From assembly GCF_003260275.1 (NCBI RefSeq), contig NZ_QJHB01000009.1, forward strand, positions 124,001 through 188,000: a stretch of 64,000 nucleotides of DNA. Direction: 5' to 3'. The DNA comes from Homoserinimonas sp. OAct 916. GTDB lineage: Bacteria; Actinomycetota; Actinomycetes; Actinomycetales; Microbacteriaceae. Position numbers and translations under genes: made by a program. Positions 54,700 through 62,776 of the stretch are shown here, piece after piece. Below the pieces are notes generated by a model. The model had not been told where the DNA came from. It saw nothing but the letters and a program-made list of their open reading frames with translations, and searched no databases. Position 1 is the stretch's first letter. Each line of letters starts with the position of its first letter.

Positions 54700-54757
54700 T
54701 TGACAACCTTACCATGTAGATGTAATTTACTTACAACGTAAACATACAATGTAAGGA
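54700..54757 (+). promoter_or_regulatory. Promoter and operators for the DUF4386-oxidoreductase unit
   Basis: TTGACA (54700-54705), 17 bp, TAATTT (54723-54728). The palindrome TTTAC-N7-GTAAA (54726-54742) covers the -10 and start. CTTACA (54730-54735) and TGTAAG (54750-54755) form a second, overlapping repeat. AAGGA (54753-54757) serves the downstream gene. Confidence 0.7.
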
Positions 54758-54763
54758 ATTGAC

Positions 54764-55495
54764 ATGTTTCTGACCACTCTTCACCCGAACGGACGTGCCT
54801 CGAACAGGCTCGACTCGAACGTCTCCGAGGCTCCCCGGCATGCGCTGGATTTCACCGCCTGGTCACCGCGCACCGCGGCGCTGGTCGCGGGGGTCGCTCT
54901 CGCCGTCATGGCGGTGCTGGGCGGCTTCGGCAATTTTGGTGCGCTGGTGCCTCTGATCATTCCGGGAGATGCCGTGCTGACGGCTCAGAACATCTCTGGC
55001 TCCCCGTTGCTCTTCTTCGCGGGCGTGGCGAGTTTCGTCATTGTTGCCGTGCTCGACATCATCGTGGCGGGCGCCCTCTTCGTACTGTTCAGGCCGGTCA
55101 GTCGCCGCCTCTCCGCGACAGCCGCTTGGATGAGAACCGTGTATGCCGTGCTGCTTCTGGTGGCAATCAGCCGGCTGGTGATCGGGTTCTTGATGCTCGG
55201 CGATCCAGAGGCGGCCCTGCCGGTGTTGGTGTCGTTCAACACCATCTGGGTCATCAGCCTGGGCCTGTTCGGCATGTCCCTGCTGCTGATCGGCTACCTC
55301 GCCTTCCGCTCCGGGTTCATCGCCAAGGTCTTCGGCATCCTGCTCGTAGTCGCCGGCATCGGATACCTGGCGGATGCTGTGGGCATGGCCTTCCTCCCCG
55401 AGTTCACCGCGGTGTTCGCCCAATTTCTGTTCGCGGGTGAAGTCGCGATCATCTTCTGGCTGCTCATCAGGGGCCGCCGACTTCCCGCCAACTGA
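54764..55495 (+). CDS. DUF4386-type integral membrane protein
   Basis: A 243-residue protein with about six spans after a 30-residue lead. 'FVLFRPVSRRLSATAAWMRTVYAVLLL' and 'SFNTIWVISLGLFGMSLLLIGYL' match the DUF4386 family, whose function is unknown. It is followed after 27 bp by a quinone-oxidoreductase-like gene, and both should answer to the divergent TetR protein. Confidence 0.82.
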   Translation: MFLTTLHPNGRASNRLDSNVSEAPRHALDFTAWSPRTAALVAGVALAVMAVLGGFGNFGALVPLIIPGDAVLTAQNISGSPLLFFAGVASFVIVAVLDIIVAGALFVLFRPVSRRLSATAAWMRTVYAVLLLVAISRLVIGFLMLGDPEAALPVLVSFNTIWVISLGLFGMSLLLIGYLAFRSGFIAKVFGILLVVAGIGYLADAVGMAFLPEFTAVFAQFLFAGEVAIIFWLLIRGRRLPAN

Positions 55496-55522
55496 CCTTC
55501 CACATCCGAAGGAGCGACCCTC

Positions 55523-56557
55523 ATGAACACGCCCGCACCCGCACACCCAGACCTCCGCGACAACGGCACGATGAAAGCCCTCGTTGCTCGACGATATGGC
55601 GGGCCAGACATTCTGGCGATCGAAGAGGTTGCGAAGCCGGTTCCCCGCGCCGGCGAACTACTGATTCGAAACCGCGCGTCGGTGGTGACCGCTGCGCTGT
55701 GCCACGCGCGCGCCGGTCGTGGTCTTTCGACCCGGCTGTACTTCGGTCTGAGAAAACCGAAGTGGCCCGTTCTCGGTACTAACTTCTCTGGCGTGGTCGA
55801 GGCAGTGGGCGGCACCGTGACACGCTTCCAGGTGGGTGACCACGTCGCGGGAACCACCGCAACGAACTTCGGTGCCTTCGCCGAATACCTTCTGGTCACC
55901 GAGGACGGCGCGGTCGTCCCGAGGCCCGCTGGCCTGAGTGACAGTCAAGCGGTAGCCGTTTTCGACGGGGCGGTCACCGCGTTGCCGTACCTGCGGGACT
56001 CCGCACGGCTTCAGACCGGTCAGTCCGTCCTCGTCAACGGGGCATCCGGGGCCGTGGGAACGGCGGCGATCCAGCTCGCCAAAAATTTTGGCGCCACGGT
56101 CACAGCGGTGTGCAGCACGGCCAATCTCGAACGGGCAAAACTGTTGGGGGCGGATGCCGTGATCGACTACACGGCGCATGACTTCACCCGCAACCTGGAC
56201 ACGTACGACGTCATCTTCGACACCGTCGCGACCAGCTCGTTCTCGCGCAGCAGGCGAGCGTTGAAACGCGGGGGCAGCTACCTGACGACGACACCGTCGC
56301 CCATGATCTTGGCGCAAATGGCGTACACCTCCCTGATCGGTGGGAAGAAGGCCGCAATCGCGTTCACCGGTTTGGCCAAGCCGGCCGAACTGGTGAGGAC
56401 CCTCGCATTCATCGCCGAACTGGCCGAAGCGGGCAGATTCGTCCCCGTCATTGGGGCCACGTATCCGATCGAAGAGGCGGCCGACGCCCACCGTCTCGTC
56501 GACACCGGGCACAAGACCGGCAGCGCCGTCATCACGATCGGTGGGATTCCAGACTAG
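55523..56557 (+). CDS. NAD(P)-dependent quinone-oxidoreductase-like MDR protein
   Basis: A 344-residue medium-chain reductase. 'VLGTNFSGVVEAVGGTVTRFQVGDHVAG' and the nucleotide motif 'VNGASGAVGTAAIQLAKNFGATVTAVC' are clear. The catalytic-zinc cysteine and structural-zinc cysteines are absent, so it belongs with zeta-crystallin-like quinone reductases. Such genes are often induced by electrophiles via TetR regulators. The internal ATG at residue 17 (MKALVARRYGG) is the family's usual start; GAAGGAG before 55523 supports the longer form. Confidence 0.87.
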   Translation: MNTPAPAHPDLRDNGTMKALVARRYGGPDILAIEEVAKPVPRAGELLIRNRASVVTAALCHARAGRGLSTRLYFGLRKPKWPVLGTNFSGVVEAVGGTVTRFQVGDHVAGTTATNFGAFAEYLLVTEDGAVVPRPAGLSDSQAVAVFDGAVTALPYLRDSARLQTGQSVLVNGASGAVGTAAIQLAKNFGATVTAVCSTANLERAKLLGADAVIDYTAHDFTRNLDTYDVIFDTVATSSFSRSRRALKRGGSYLTTTPSPMILAQMAYTSLIGGKKAAIAFTGLAKPAELVRTLAFIAELAEAGRFVPVIGATYPIEEAADAHRLVDTGHKTGSAVITIGGIPD

Positions 56558-56614
56558 GGACAAGTTCTTTCTAGTTAAAGAGCTGACACTGCAGCGGACT
56601 TTGATCTGCGCGGT

Positions 56615-57310
56615 TCACGGCGTCACCACCCCGAGGCTTTGATTCGACTGGCGGGATTGCTGCGCACGTCGGTGGATCACGTACTCGGCCACCATCAGGT
56701 TGATGACCCACCCGGCTCCCATGCAGAGGGCTCGAGGAAGCTCATCGGTGGGCTTGAAGACGATTGATTCCGGGATGAGGACGAGAGCCTGAGTGCCGGC
56801 GCCCAACGCGATGGCATAGGCACGGGTCATCCAATCCCCGTGTACCACGAAGTTGCGTCGGCCTATCGCGCGCACTGCCAACCCAATACTGGTGAGCATC
56901 GCGAGCCCAAAGATCAGGCGCAGCACAACAAGAAGTTCTCCGTCGCCCGCTGGGTGGGGGTAGAAGGCCGCCATCCACATGCCCGACAGCGCAGCAGCCA
57001 CCCCGGCAGGGATGAGGAGACGGCCAGCCCGGCGGTGCCAGCCGGTCCTGTGGCGTCGCAGCGATGGGACGAATTGAAAGGCTCCCAGCAGGCTGAAGAT
57101 GCTTACGCCCACGATGTGCACGATAACGGGGATGGGCGAGTCCAGGAAGCGCGCGTTCTGTGCCGTCTCGACGGCGCCACTGGCGAGTTCGGACATTCGG
57201 GCACCGCCCGCGAGAACCGGAATCATACTCAGAAGGATCAGCCCCGTGGGTATGGGCCACTGCGGGCTGCGGGTCTTTCGAGCCCGTGCGGTGCGGGTCG
57301 CTATTGACAT
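56615..57310 (-). CDS. DUF2306-like integral membrane protein
   Basis: A 231-residue protein with about six spans. 'HIVGVSIFSLLGAFQFVPSLRRHRTGWHRRAGRLLIPAGVAAALSGMWMA' is characteristic of DUF2306 proteins, which are of unknown function, with conserved histidines that may bind a cofactor. The frame extends far upstream, but ATG 57310 lies just within the end of the 71-residue gene and keeps the family N-terminus. It is the last gene of a leftward unit. Confidence 0.78.
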   Translation of the reverse strand: MSIATRTARARKTRSPQWPIPTGLILLSMIPVLAGGARMSELASGAVETAQNARFLDSPIPVIVHIVGVSIFSLLGAFQFVPSLRRHRTGWHRRAGRLLIPAGVAAALSGMWMAAFYPHPAGDGELLVVLRLIFGLAMLTSIGLAVRAIGRRNFVVHGDWMTRAYAIALGAGTQALVLIPESIVFKPTDELPRALCMGAGWVINLMVAEYVIHRRAQQSRQSNQSLGVVTP

Positions 57311-57516
57311 GATTGTTCTTTCTCGTCGAGAAGGTTGACGGAGATGAGGGTAAGGCCGAGATCGCCGATGCGTCTCAACAGTCCGTGCAGGGCGGCCTGA
57401 TCGATGACTGGACCGGTGAGGGTCGTGTTTCCGTCGCTGCCCTGCACCAGCGTGAATCCGTCGAACCACTCGCTCCATCGCTCATCAAGGTGCCCGCGGA
57501 TGCGAATCTCATGCAT
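57301..57516 (-). CDS. Small conserved protein of unknown function (71 residues)
   Basis: It begins MHEIRIRGHLDERWSEWFDG and contains 'GPVIDQAALHGLLRRIGDLGLTLISVN'. I recognise this as a widespread small family that occurs next to stress or transport genes in actinobacteria; its function is not known to me. It overlaps the DUF2306 gene by 10 bp and follows the next gene by 7 bp, so all three form an operon. Confidence 0.8.
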   Translation of the reverse strand: MHEIRIRGHLDERWSEWFDGFTLVQGSDGNTTLTGPVIDQAALHGLLRRIGDLGLTLISVNLLDEKEQSCQ

Positions 57517-57523
57517 GAGAGCG

Positions 57524-58216
57524 TCAGACCGCTGAGGTCAGGTCTCGATCGGCCTTGTCGAGGGTGACCTGCGTTTTCGCGGACGTGCCTCGCATAGTGG
57601 CCCAGAGCGAATAGCCCAGCCAGGCCAGAGCGGCACCCATCGGGAGTGCAGCCATCCGTTCGAGTGTGTGCGGAAGCAGTGCGCCGGCGACGGGGGTCAC
57701 TATTGCGGCGGCGATCATGAGAATGCCGGCACCCCGGGACAGCACGCGTGCGCGGATGATCGCCACGCCGAAGAGCAGGGCCCCGCCAACATAGAGCAGG
57801 CTGCCGACGATTGGTAAGGCTCCGAGAACTCCGAGATCGGATACGGGAGCGACCCGGCCGAACAGGCCGACGATATCGACGGCGAGCTGAGGGGCCTTGA
57901 CAGCGATCAGCGGGGCGATGAGGGCTTCAAAGAAGTTGAACGAAGCCTGCAGCACGAAGAAGAGCCCGAACATCGAGTAGGCCACGAAGCCCAGGACTTT
58001 GAATCGTGGTACCTGGCGAAGATAGATCCCGGTGATCCCGATCAGGGCGAGAACGGCCTCGGCGAAGCTGATGACGTGCACGATCTGCCACCGCTGGGTG
58101 GTGAGCGACGCGACGACGTCAGCGGGGTGAATGAACTGGATAGCAATATATAGGATGCCCGCAAGCACGGCGGCCCCGGCGGCCCCACGGATGAGGGAGG
58201 AAGTTGAGATTTTCAC
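57524..58216 (-). CDS. Integral membrane protein, DUF4386-like
   Basis: A 230-residue protein with about seven spans. 'WQIVHVISFAEAVLALIGITGIYLRQ' and the repeated small-residue helices recall the DUF4386 group, though less clearly than the protein at 54764. The GTG start has GGAG 8 nt upstream. It heads the three-gene unit placed downstream of the LuxR regulator, with TGGTGA/TCACCA half-sites in its promoter region. Confidence 0.72.
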   Translation of the reverse strand: MKISTSSLIRGAAGAAVLAGILYIAIQFIHPADVVASLTTQRWQIVHVISFAEAVLALIGITGIYLRQVPRFKVLGFVAYSMFGLFFVLQASFNFFEALIAPLIAVKAPQLAVDIVGLFGRVAPVSDLGVLGALPIVGSLLYVGGALLFGVAIIRARVLSRGAGILMIAAAIVTPVAGALLPHTLERMAALPMGAALAWLGYSLWATMRGTSAKTQVTLDKADRDLTSAV

Positions 58217-58281
58217 GGTTGATCTCCGATGTGTCGGTGTTTTCAGGTGGTTGCCTGATGTACCGAATCTACGAAGACCCG

Positions 58282-58311
58282 TGGTGACGGGGCATCACCA
58301 CAGATGGTGAT
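58282..58311. promoter_or_regulatory. Triple half-site operator before the membrane-protein operon
   Basis: TGGTGA (58282-58287), TCACCA (58295-58300) and TGGTGA (58305-58310) alternate in orientation. The last two form a perfect ATCACCA-N4-TGGTGAT palindrome (58294-58311). The MalT-type LuxR protein encoded just upstream in the transcription direction is the prime candidate to bind. Confidence 0.6.
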
Positions 58312-58331
58312 CGAGGGGGTGATTCTGTGAA

Positions 58332-58407
58332 GGCGTTGTCTCGATCAAACGGCGTTGTCTCGAACGAAAGGCGTTGTCTCGATCAAACGGCGTTGTCTAG
58401 ATCAAAC
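58332..58407. repeat. 19-bp tandem array, four copies, at the end of the LuxR gene
   Basis: GGCGTTGTCTCGATCAAAC units start at 58332, 58351, 58370 and 58389 with few changes. The last unit contains the LuxR stop codon (58397-58399) and the final codons. The others lie in the 180-bp gap before the membrane-protein operon. Confidence 0.93.
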
Positions 58408-61066
58408 CCAGTGTTCTGGCGTGCTGCACCGCCGCAATTCGACTATTCACGCCGAGCTTCTCGAAAATGTGCCTCGTGTGGGTGCGCAAAGTGTTCAGGG
58501 AGATGAAGAGCTCCCGGGCGATCTCGGGGCCGGTGAGTTCGCTCGCCAGGAGCTTGAGCACTTGCAGTTCGCGGTCGCTCACAAGTTCTGTCCCGGTTGC
58601 CGGCGTCGCGTCTTCACCTTGACTGAACGCCTGAAGAAGTGCGTGAACATAGTCGGACTGGCGCCCCTTGACGATTGCCGCACGAAGCAACTTTTCCATG
58701 GGTGCACCTTCGTCAACGAATAGGCGCACATAGCCCTCCGGTTCTGCGTGCTCGAGTGCTTGGTTCAGAGCCTCGCGGGCGTGGGCGTCATCGCCTTGTC
58801 GGCTGTAGGCAAGCGCTTGAAGAACAAGGATCTCGTTGGCAACTCCTGAGCGTCTACTGGCTTCTGCGGCTTCGAGAAGCCTGTCCAGGAGGCCGATCGC
58901 CCCCGGAGCCCGCTCCGCAAGCAGCAGCCTCGCCAGAGTGATGTGCGCGTACTCGCTCAGGTAGCTCAGCTTGTCTCGGGAAGTAAGCGACTGCTGGTCC
59001 GCCCACGCCCGAGCCTCTGCCAGGCGGTTCTGTGTGATCCAGATCCGCGCCTTCATGGCGTCGATCGGGCGCGCCTCAGCGAAGAATCCGCGCCGGTAGC
59101 GTTTTTCTGCTTCAGCCAGAAGGTCGAGTGCAGCATCGGACTGTCCATGGGCCTGCCTGACCCGGGCCATCGACACGAACCACCGATAGCGGTGCTCATG
59201 AGAGAACGCTGCTTCGCCCAGTTTTTCAGCGGCCAGCAGATGCTCTTCCGCGACTTCCAGTTCACCGCGCTCCGAGAGTACCTCGCTGATGCCGGAGTGA
59301 AGATCCGCGGCAGGTAACCCACCGTTGAGCTGATCGCTAGCTTCTCGAAGCGCTAACTCGTAGGCAGCCTGTGTCTCGCGCAAGCGGCCCAAGGGTACAA
59401 GCATGTCTGCGATCACCAGTGTTGTTGTCAGGGCGTCGGTGAGGTTTCCCGCGCGACGCAGGCTCGCCGCCGATTCCCCGAATGCGCGCACCCCGTTTTC
59501 GAGCTCGCCGCTGGCCCAGCGCTCGAGGCCCAAAAGCCCGGCGGCCGCGCCTTGGCCCAGGTAATCCACTGGCTGAGCAAGCGCCAGCGCTAACGCAGCC
59601 TGCTCTTCGACTTTCGGGAGATCGCCTGTGGCCAGGGCGAGTGATGCGCGATACAGGGCGATCGTGACGGGGAGGGCCGCGAGTTCCGGGCCGGGCTCGG
59701 AATCGTGGGCTGGCAGGTCTTCGGATGGCGGTGCGGTCAGCAGGAGTTCTGCGTGGGCGAGCTGCGGCTCGACGGCCGCAATGTCACCGGAGACCAGGGA
59801 TGACCACGCAGAGAACACCACAAGCACGGGTCTGCGTGCGATTGTCTCCTCCGGCAGCGCGGCAAGCCAGTTGAGTACGCCCCAATCCTGCCGACTCTTT
59901 CGAACCAGTGGAATGGTCGCTTCAATGATTCTCGCCGCTCGCGGGAAGTCCTGAGCTTCGAGCGCGTGCCGCACGGCATCCTCACTATCGCCGCTCTTCT
60001 CGAACCATTCGCTGGCCAGACGATGCAGAGCCGCCACGTGTTCCGGGCCATCGGCCAGGAGGCGCGCCCGGAGCACGTCTACAAAAAGGTGGTGGTAGCG
60101 AAACCATCCCCGGTGATCGTCTAGCGGAATGACGAAGAGATTGGCTCGCTCCAGTGATTCGAGCATGGCTTCGCTGTCGCTCTTCCTGGTCACCGCATCA
60201 CACAGGGGTCCGCTGAGCCGGTCGAGGATGGCAGTCTGGAAGAGGAAGTCGCGCACGTGAAGCGGAGTGCGATTCAGCACTTCTTCCATGAGATAGTCAA
60301 CAACGAAGCGGTTGCTGCCGGCGAACGCCGCAACGAAGTCGGTGACGTCAGTACGATTCTGCAGTGACAATGCGGCGAGCTGCAGGCCGGCAACCCACCC
60401 TTCTGTTCGGTCCTCCAGGGCGGCGACATCGGCGCTGGAGAGCGCCAATCCCATTGTCTGGGTGAGGAATGCTGAGGCCTCGTCAGGAGTGAATCGAAGG
60501 TCCGCTGCACGCAACTCCGTAATTTCGCCCCTCGCCCGCAACCGCGCCAAGGGCAAGAGAGGGTCGGACCGGCTGGAGATGACCAGGTGCAGATTTGAGG
60601 GAAGGTGTTCGAGGAGGAAGACCATCGCCTCTTGAATCGATGGCTCTTCGATGAATTGGAAGTCATCCAGCACCAGAACCAACTCGGACGACACCCGGTT
60701 CACCTCATTGACCAGGGCCGCCAGTGCTACATCAACGGCGGACTGCGGGGTGAGCAGGTCTACTCGTATCTCTGGATCCGCGGTCCGAAGTGCTGAGATG
60801 ACATAGTTCAAGAAACGGACCGGGTCGTTGTCGTGTGCCTCCAGTGACAGCCAGGCCACTCGAATGCTTGTTTGTCGACTCTGGATCTCTGCAATCCACT
60901 CGCTGAGGAGCGTGGACTTTCCGAATCCGGCAGGGGCAGAGACGAGCGTCAGTCTTTTGCCGGACCGGAGGCCCTCATCGGTTCGTGTGACGAGTCGGGG
61001 CCTCGCGATGGCTTGGGCGCGTGGAGGCGGAATGTAGAGCTTTGTTGCAAGAACTGGCATCGCCAT
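58397..61066 (-). CDS. Large ATP-binding LuxR-family regulator (MalT/LAL-type)
   Basis: An 889-residue STAND regulator. Walker A is APAGFGKSTLL (about residues 44-54), Walker B 'ELVLVLDDFQF', followed by a winged helix and a long TPR-like helical sensor (about 400-790). The C-terminal LuxR HTH is 'LTGPEIARELFISLNTLRTHTRHIFEKLGV'. It resembles MalT, which needs ATP and a small inducer to activate. TAGTAT on the minus strand ends 6 nt before the ATG, so the message may be leaderless. The likely target is the downstream three-gene operon. The inducer is unknown. Confidence 0.9.
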   Translation of the reverse strand: MAMPVLATKLYIPPPRAQAIARPRLVTRTDEGLRSGKRLTLVSAPAGFGKSTLLSEWIAEIQSRQTSIRVAWLSLEAHDNDPVRFLNYVISALRTADPEIRVDLLTPQSAVDVALAALVNEVNRVSSELVLVLDDFQFIEEPSIQEAMVFLLEHLPSNLHLVISSRSDPLLPLARLRARGEITELRAADLRFTPDEASAFLTQTMGLALSSADVAALEDRTEGWVAGLQLAALSLQNRTDVTDFVAAFAGSNRFVVDYLMEEVLNRTPLHVRDFLFQTAILDRLSGPLCDAVTRKSDSEAMLESLERANLFVIPLDDHRGWFRYHHLFVDVLRARLLADGPEHVAALHRLASEWFEKSGDSEDAVRHALEAQDFPRAARIIEATIPLVRKSRQDWGVLNWLAALPEETIARRPVLVVFSAWSSLVSGDIAAVEPQLAHAELLLTAPPSEDLPAHDSEPGPELAALPVTIALYRASLALATGDLPKVEEQAALALALAQPVDYLGQGAAAGLLGLERWASGELENGVRAFGESAASLRRAGNLTDALTTTLVIADMLVPLGRLRETQAAYELALREASDQLNGGLPAADLHSGISEVLSERGELEVAEEHLLAAEKLGEAAFSHEHRYRWFVSMARVRQAHGQSDAALDLLAEAEKRYRRGFFAEARPIDAMKARIWITQNRLAEARAWADQQSLTSRDKLSYLSEYAHITLARLLLAERAPGAIGLLDRLLEAAEASRRSGVANEILVLQALAYSRQGDDAHAREALNQALEHAEPEGYVRLFVDEGAPMEKLLRAAIVKGRQSDYVHALLQAFSQGEDATPATGTELVSDRELQVLKLLASELTGPEIARELFISLNTLRTHTRHIFEKLGVNSRIAAVQHARTLGLI

Positions 61067-61072
61067 GTGCTC

Positions 61073-61078
61073 ATACTA
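61073..61078 (-). promoter_or_regulatory. -10 hexamer of a probable leaderless LuxR-gene promoter
   Basis: TAGTAT on the minus strand, 6 nt before the ATG at 61066; TTCGCG stands 17 bp further upstream as a weak -35. No ribosome site is present before the start codon. Confidence 0.5.
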
Positions 61079-61211
61079 TGGCGCGCTGCCGACGTCGCGA
61101 ATGTGCTTAGACGGTGGCTGGGGCGGTGCCGAGGGGTGCAGTTGCTTATGTCACTGTGGTACTCCTTTCAGTGGTGTTCGTTGCAACCGGTGATGCGCGG
61201 GGGCATCCCCG

Positions 61212-61455
61212 TCATGGTCGAGCTGCGGAGGCAACATCGAGGTCTTTCTGCAGCAGCCATCGGTTGATCGCGATAGCACTGGCGCTGCCGGCGCCGGCAG
61301 CGGTGATCACCTGGGCGCTCGGGGTGACAACATTGCCTGCCGCCCACACCCCGTGCACGCTGGTCTGACCGAAATGGTCAACAGCGATGAGGCCCGGGTT
61401 CGCATCGATAGCGCAGCCCAACGATCGCAATAGTCTGTCGTTGGGGCGCGGGCGG
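61212..61455 (-). pseudogene. C-terminal remnant of a thioredoxin-reductase-like FAD/NAD(P) oxidoreductase
   Basis: About 80 residues read 'FIAPRPRPNDRLLRSLGCAIDANPGLIAVDHFGQTS' and 'GVWAAGNVVTPSAQVITAAGAGSASAIAINRWLL', the last FAD-binding segment of this family (normal length about 300). The N-terminal FAD and NAD domains are missing; upstream lies the winged-helix gene instead. An in-frame ATG at 61508 overlaps that gene and is not a credible start. It is a leftover of deletion. Confidence 0.75.
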
Positions 61456-61488
61456 GGTGCGATGAAGGATCTGAACCGTTCGGATTTG

Positions 61489-61800
61489 CTATTTTTTCTG
61501 ATCTGCACGCGACCCTGTGGCGGTTGGGTCCACGAGGAGTCCGAGCAGCTCGCCGATCGTCGGCTCTCGGCCGATGGCCTGCCTCAGCGGCAAATGGTCC
61601 TGGACGCGGTAGCGGTTGCGGCGACCATCCTTCTCCTTGACGACGTACCCAGCTTCGGTCAGCTCGGCGACGATGCCGAAGGCGGTTCGCTCGGTGACCC
61701 CGAGCGCATCGGCGATGTCTCTTAACCGCAAACCGTCGTCATGCGCGATACAGACCAGCACTCGGGCATGGTTGGTCAAGAATCTCCACTCGGTGCCCAT
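61489..61800 (-). CDS. Winged-helix transcriptional regulator
   Basis: A 103-residue single wHTH domain: 'ARVLVCIAHDDGLRLRDIADALGVTERTAFGIVAELTEAGYVVKEKDGRRNRYRV' is a full ArsR/MarR-like winged helix with the wing 'DGRRNRYRV'. No metal-binding cysteines are present. A palindrome lies 3 bp before the start codon and is probably its own operator. It is divergent from the DUF4389 gene. Confidence 0.83.
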   Translation of the reverse strand: MGTEWRFLTNHARVLVCIAHDDGLRLRDIADALGVTERTAFGIVAELTEAGYVVKEKDGRRNRYRVQDHLPLRQAIGREPTIGELLGLLVDPTATGSRADQKK

Positions 61801-61803
61801 TTA

Positions 61804-61821
61804 AAAAGTATACAAACTTTT
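61804..61821. promoter_or_regulatory. Palindrome at the start of the winged-helix gene
   Basis: AAAAGT-ATACAA-ACTTTT, AT-rich against the GC-rich surroundings, 3 bp from the ATG at 61800. Likely an autoregulatory operator that may also serve the divergent gene. Confidence 0.6.
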
Positions 61822-61992
61822 CTAGAAATCCTTTGCTATCGTCCAGGATCGCGAGTAGCCTCGAAATCAGAAATGTGGGGCGCGGCTGTCGCTGGCTGAA
61901 GGCGCTTGGACGCCCGCCCAAGAATGTTGCCGAGACTCATGGCCGTACCCCCACCATTCGCGTGATCCGCGCGACGGAAGTCGGTTCCTGTC

Positions 61993-62730
61993 ATGGACAA
62001 CATCAGCAGCACAGATCACTACCCGCTCCAAATCACGGGCACGTTCGTGCCGGAGCTCAGCCGCGGCCTCTGGCTCATCAAGTGGCTTCTGGCGGTTCCC
62101 CACTACATCGTGCTTCTATTCCTCTGGCTGGCGTTCGCGGTGGTCAGCGTGATCTCGTTCTTCGCCATTATCATCGTCGGCCGCTACCCGCGGGCCCTGT
62201 TCGATTTCAATGTCGGCGTTCTGCGCTGGTCGTGGCGAGTGGGCTTCTACTCATACAGCGCCCTGGGCACCGATCAGTACCCGCCGTTCACGCTCAAGGA
62301 CGACCCCAACTACCCGGCCAGACTCGAAGTCGAATACCCGGCGTCGCTCTCGCGCGGGCTCGTTCTCGTCAAGTGGTGGTTGCTCGCACTGCCCCACTAC
62401 CTGATCATCGGTGTGTTCACCGGCGCCGCGTTCGCCGGCTACAGCCAGGTGAACGACGGCAACGTGTGGGCGTACGGCGGTGGCCTCATCGGCCTGCTGG
62501 TCTTCATCTCCGGCATCATCCTCCTATTCGTCGGGCGCTACCCGAGCGGCCTCTACGACCTCGTTCTGGGCATGAACCGCTGGGCCTTTCGCGTCGCCGC
62601 ATACGTGGGTCTGATGACAGACGTCTATCCGCCGTTCCGGCTCGACATGGGTGGTGAGGAGTCACTGCCCCTCGGAGTCGGAGTCGGAGTCGGACCTTCC
62701 CCATTCACGCCAACGCCGGTACTCTCATGA
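61993..62730 (+). CDS. DUF4389 membrane protein
   Basis: A 245-residue protein made of two similar halves, each with 'SRGLxLxKWxLAxPHYxx' and 'GRYPxxLxDxxxGxxRWxxRVxxY...YPPFxL'. This is the duplicated DUF4389 motif of actinobacterial membrane proteins of unknown function. About four to five spans. The Gly/Val-Pro C-terminus is poorly conserved. The ribosome site is weak (GGAAG 12 nt away). Possibly controlled by the divergent winged-helix protein. Confidence 0.82.
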   Translation: MDNISSTDHYPLQITGTFVPELSRGLWLIKWLLAVPHYIVLLFLWLAFAVVSVISFFAIIIVGRYPRALFDFNVGVLRWSWRVGFYSYSALGTDQYPPFTLKDDPNYPARLEVEYPASLSRGLVLVKWWLLALPHYLIIGVFTGAAFAGYSQVNDGNVWAYGGGLIGLLVFISGIILLFVGRYPSGLYDLVLGMNRWAFRVAAYVGLMTDVYPPFRLDMGGEESLPLGVGVGVGPSPFTPTPVLS

Positions 62731-62776
62731 ACGTCGAACTCCGCGTGCCATGCATGCGGCAGGAGCCTCACCGGCC

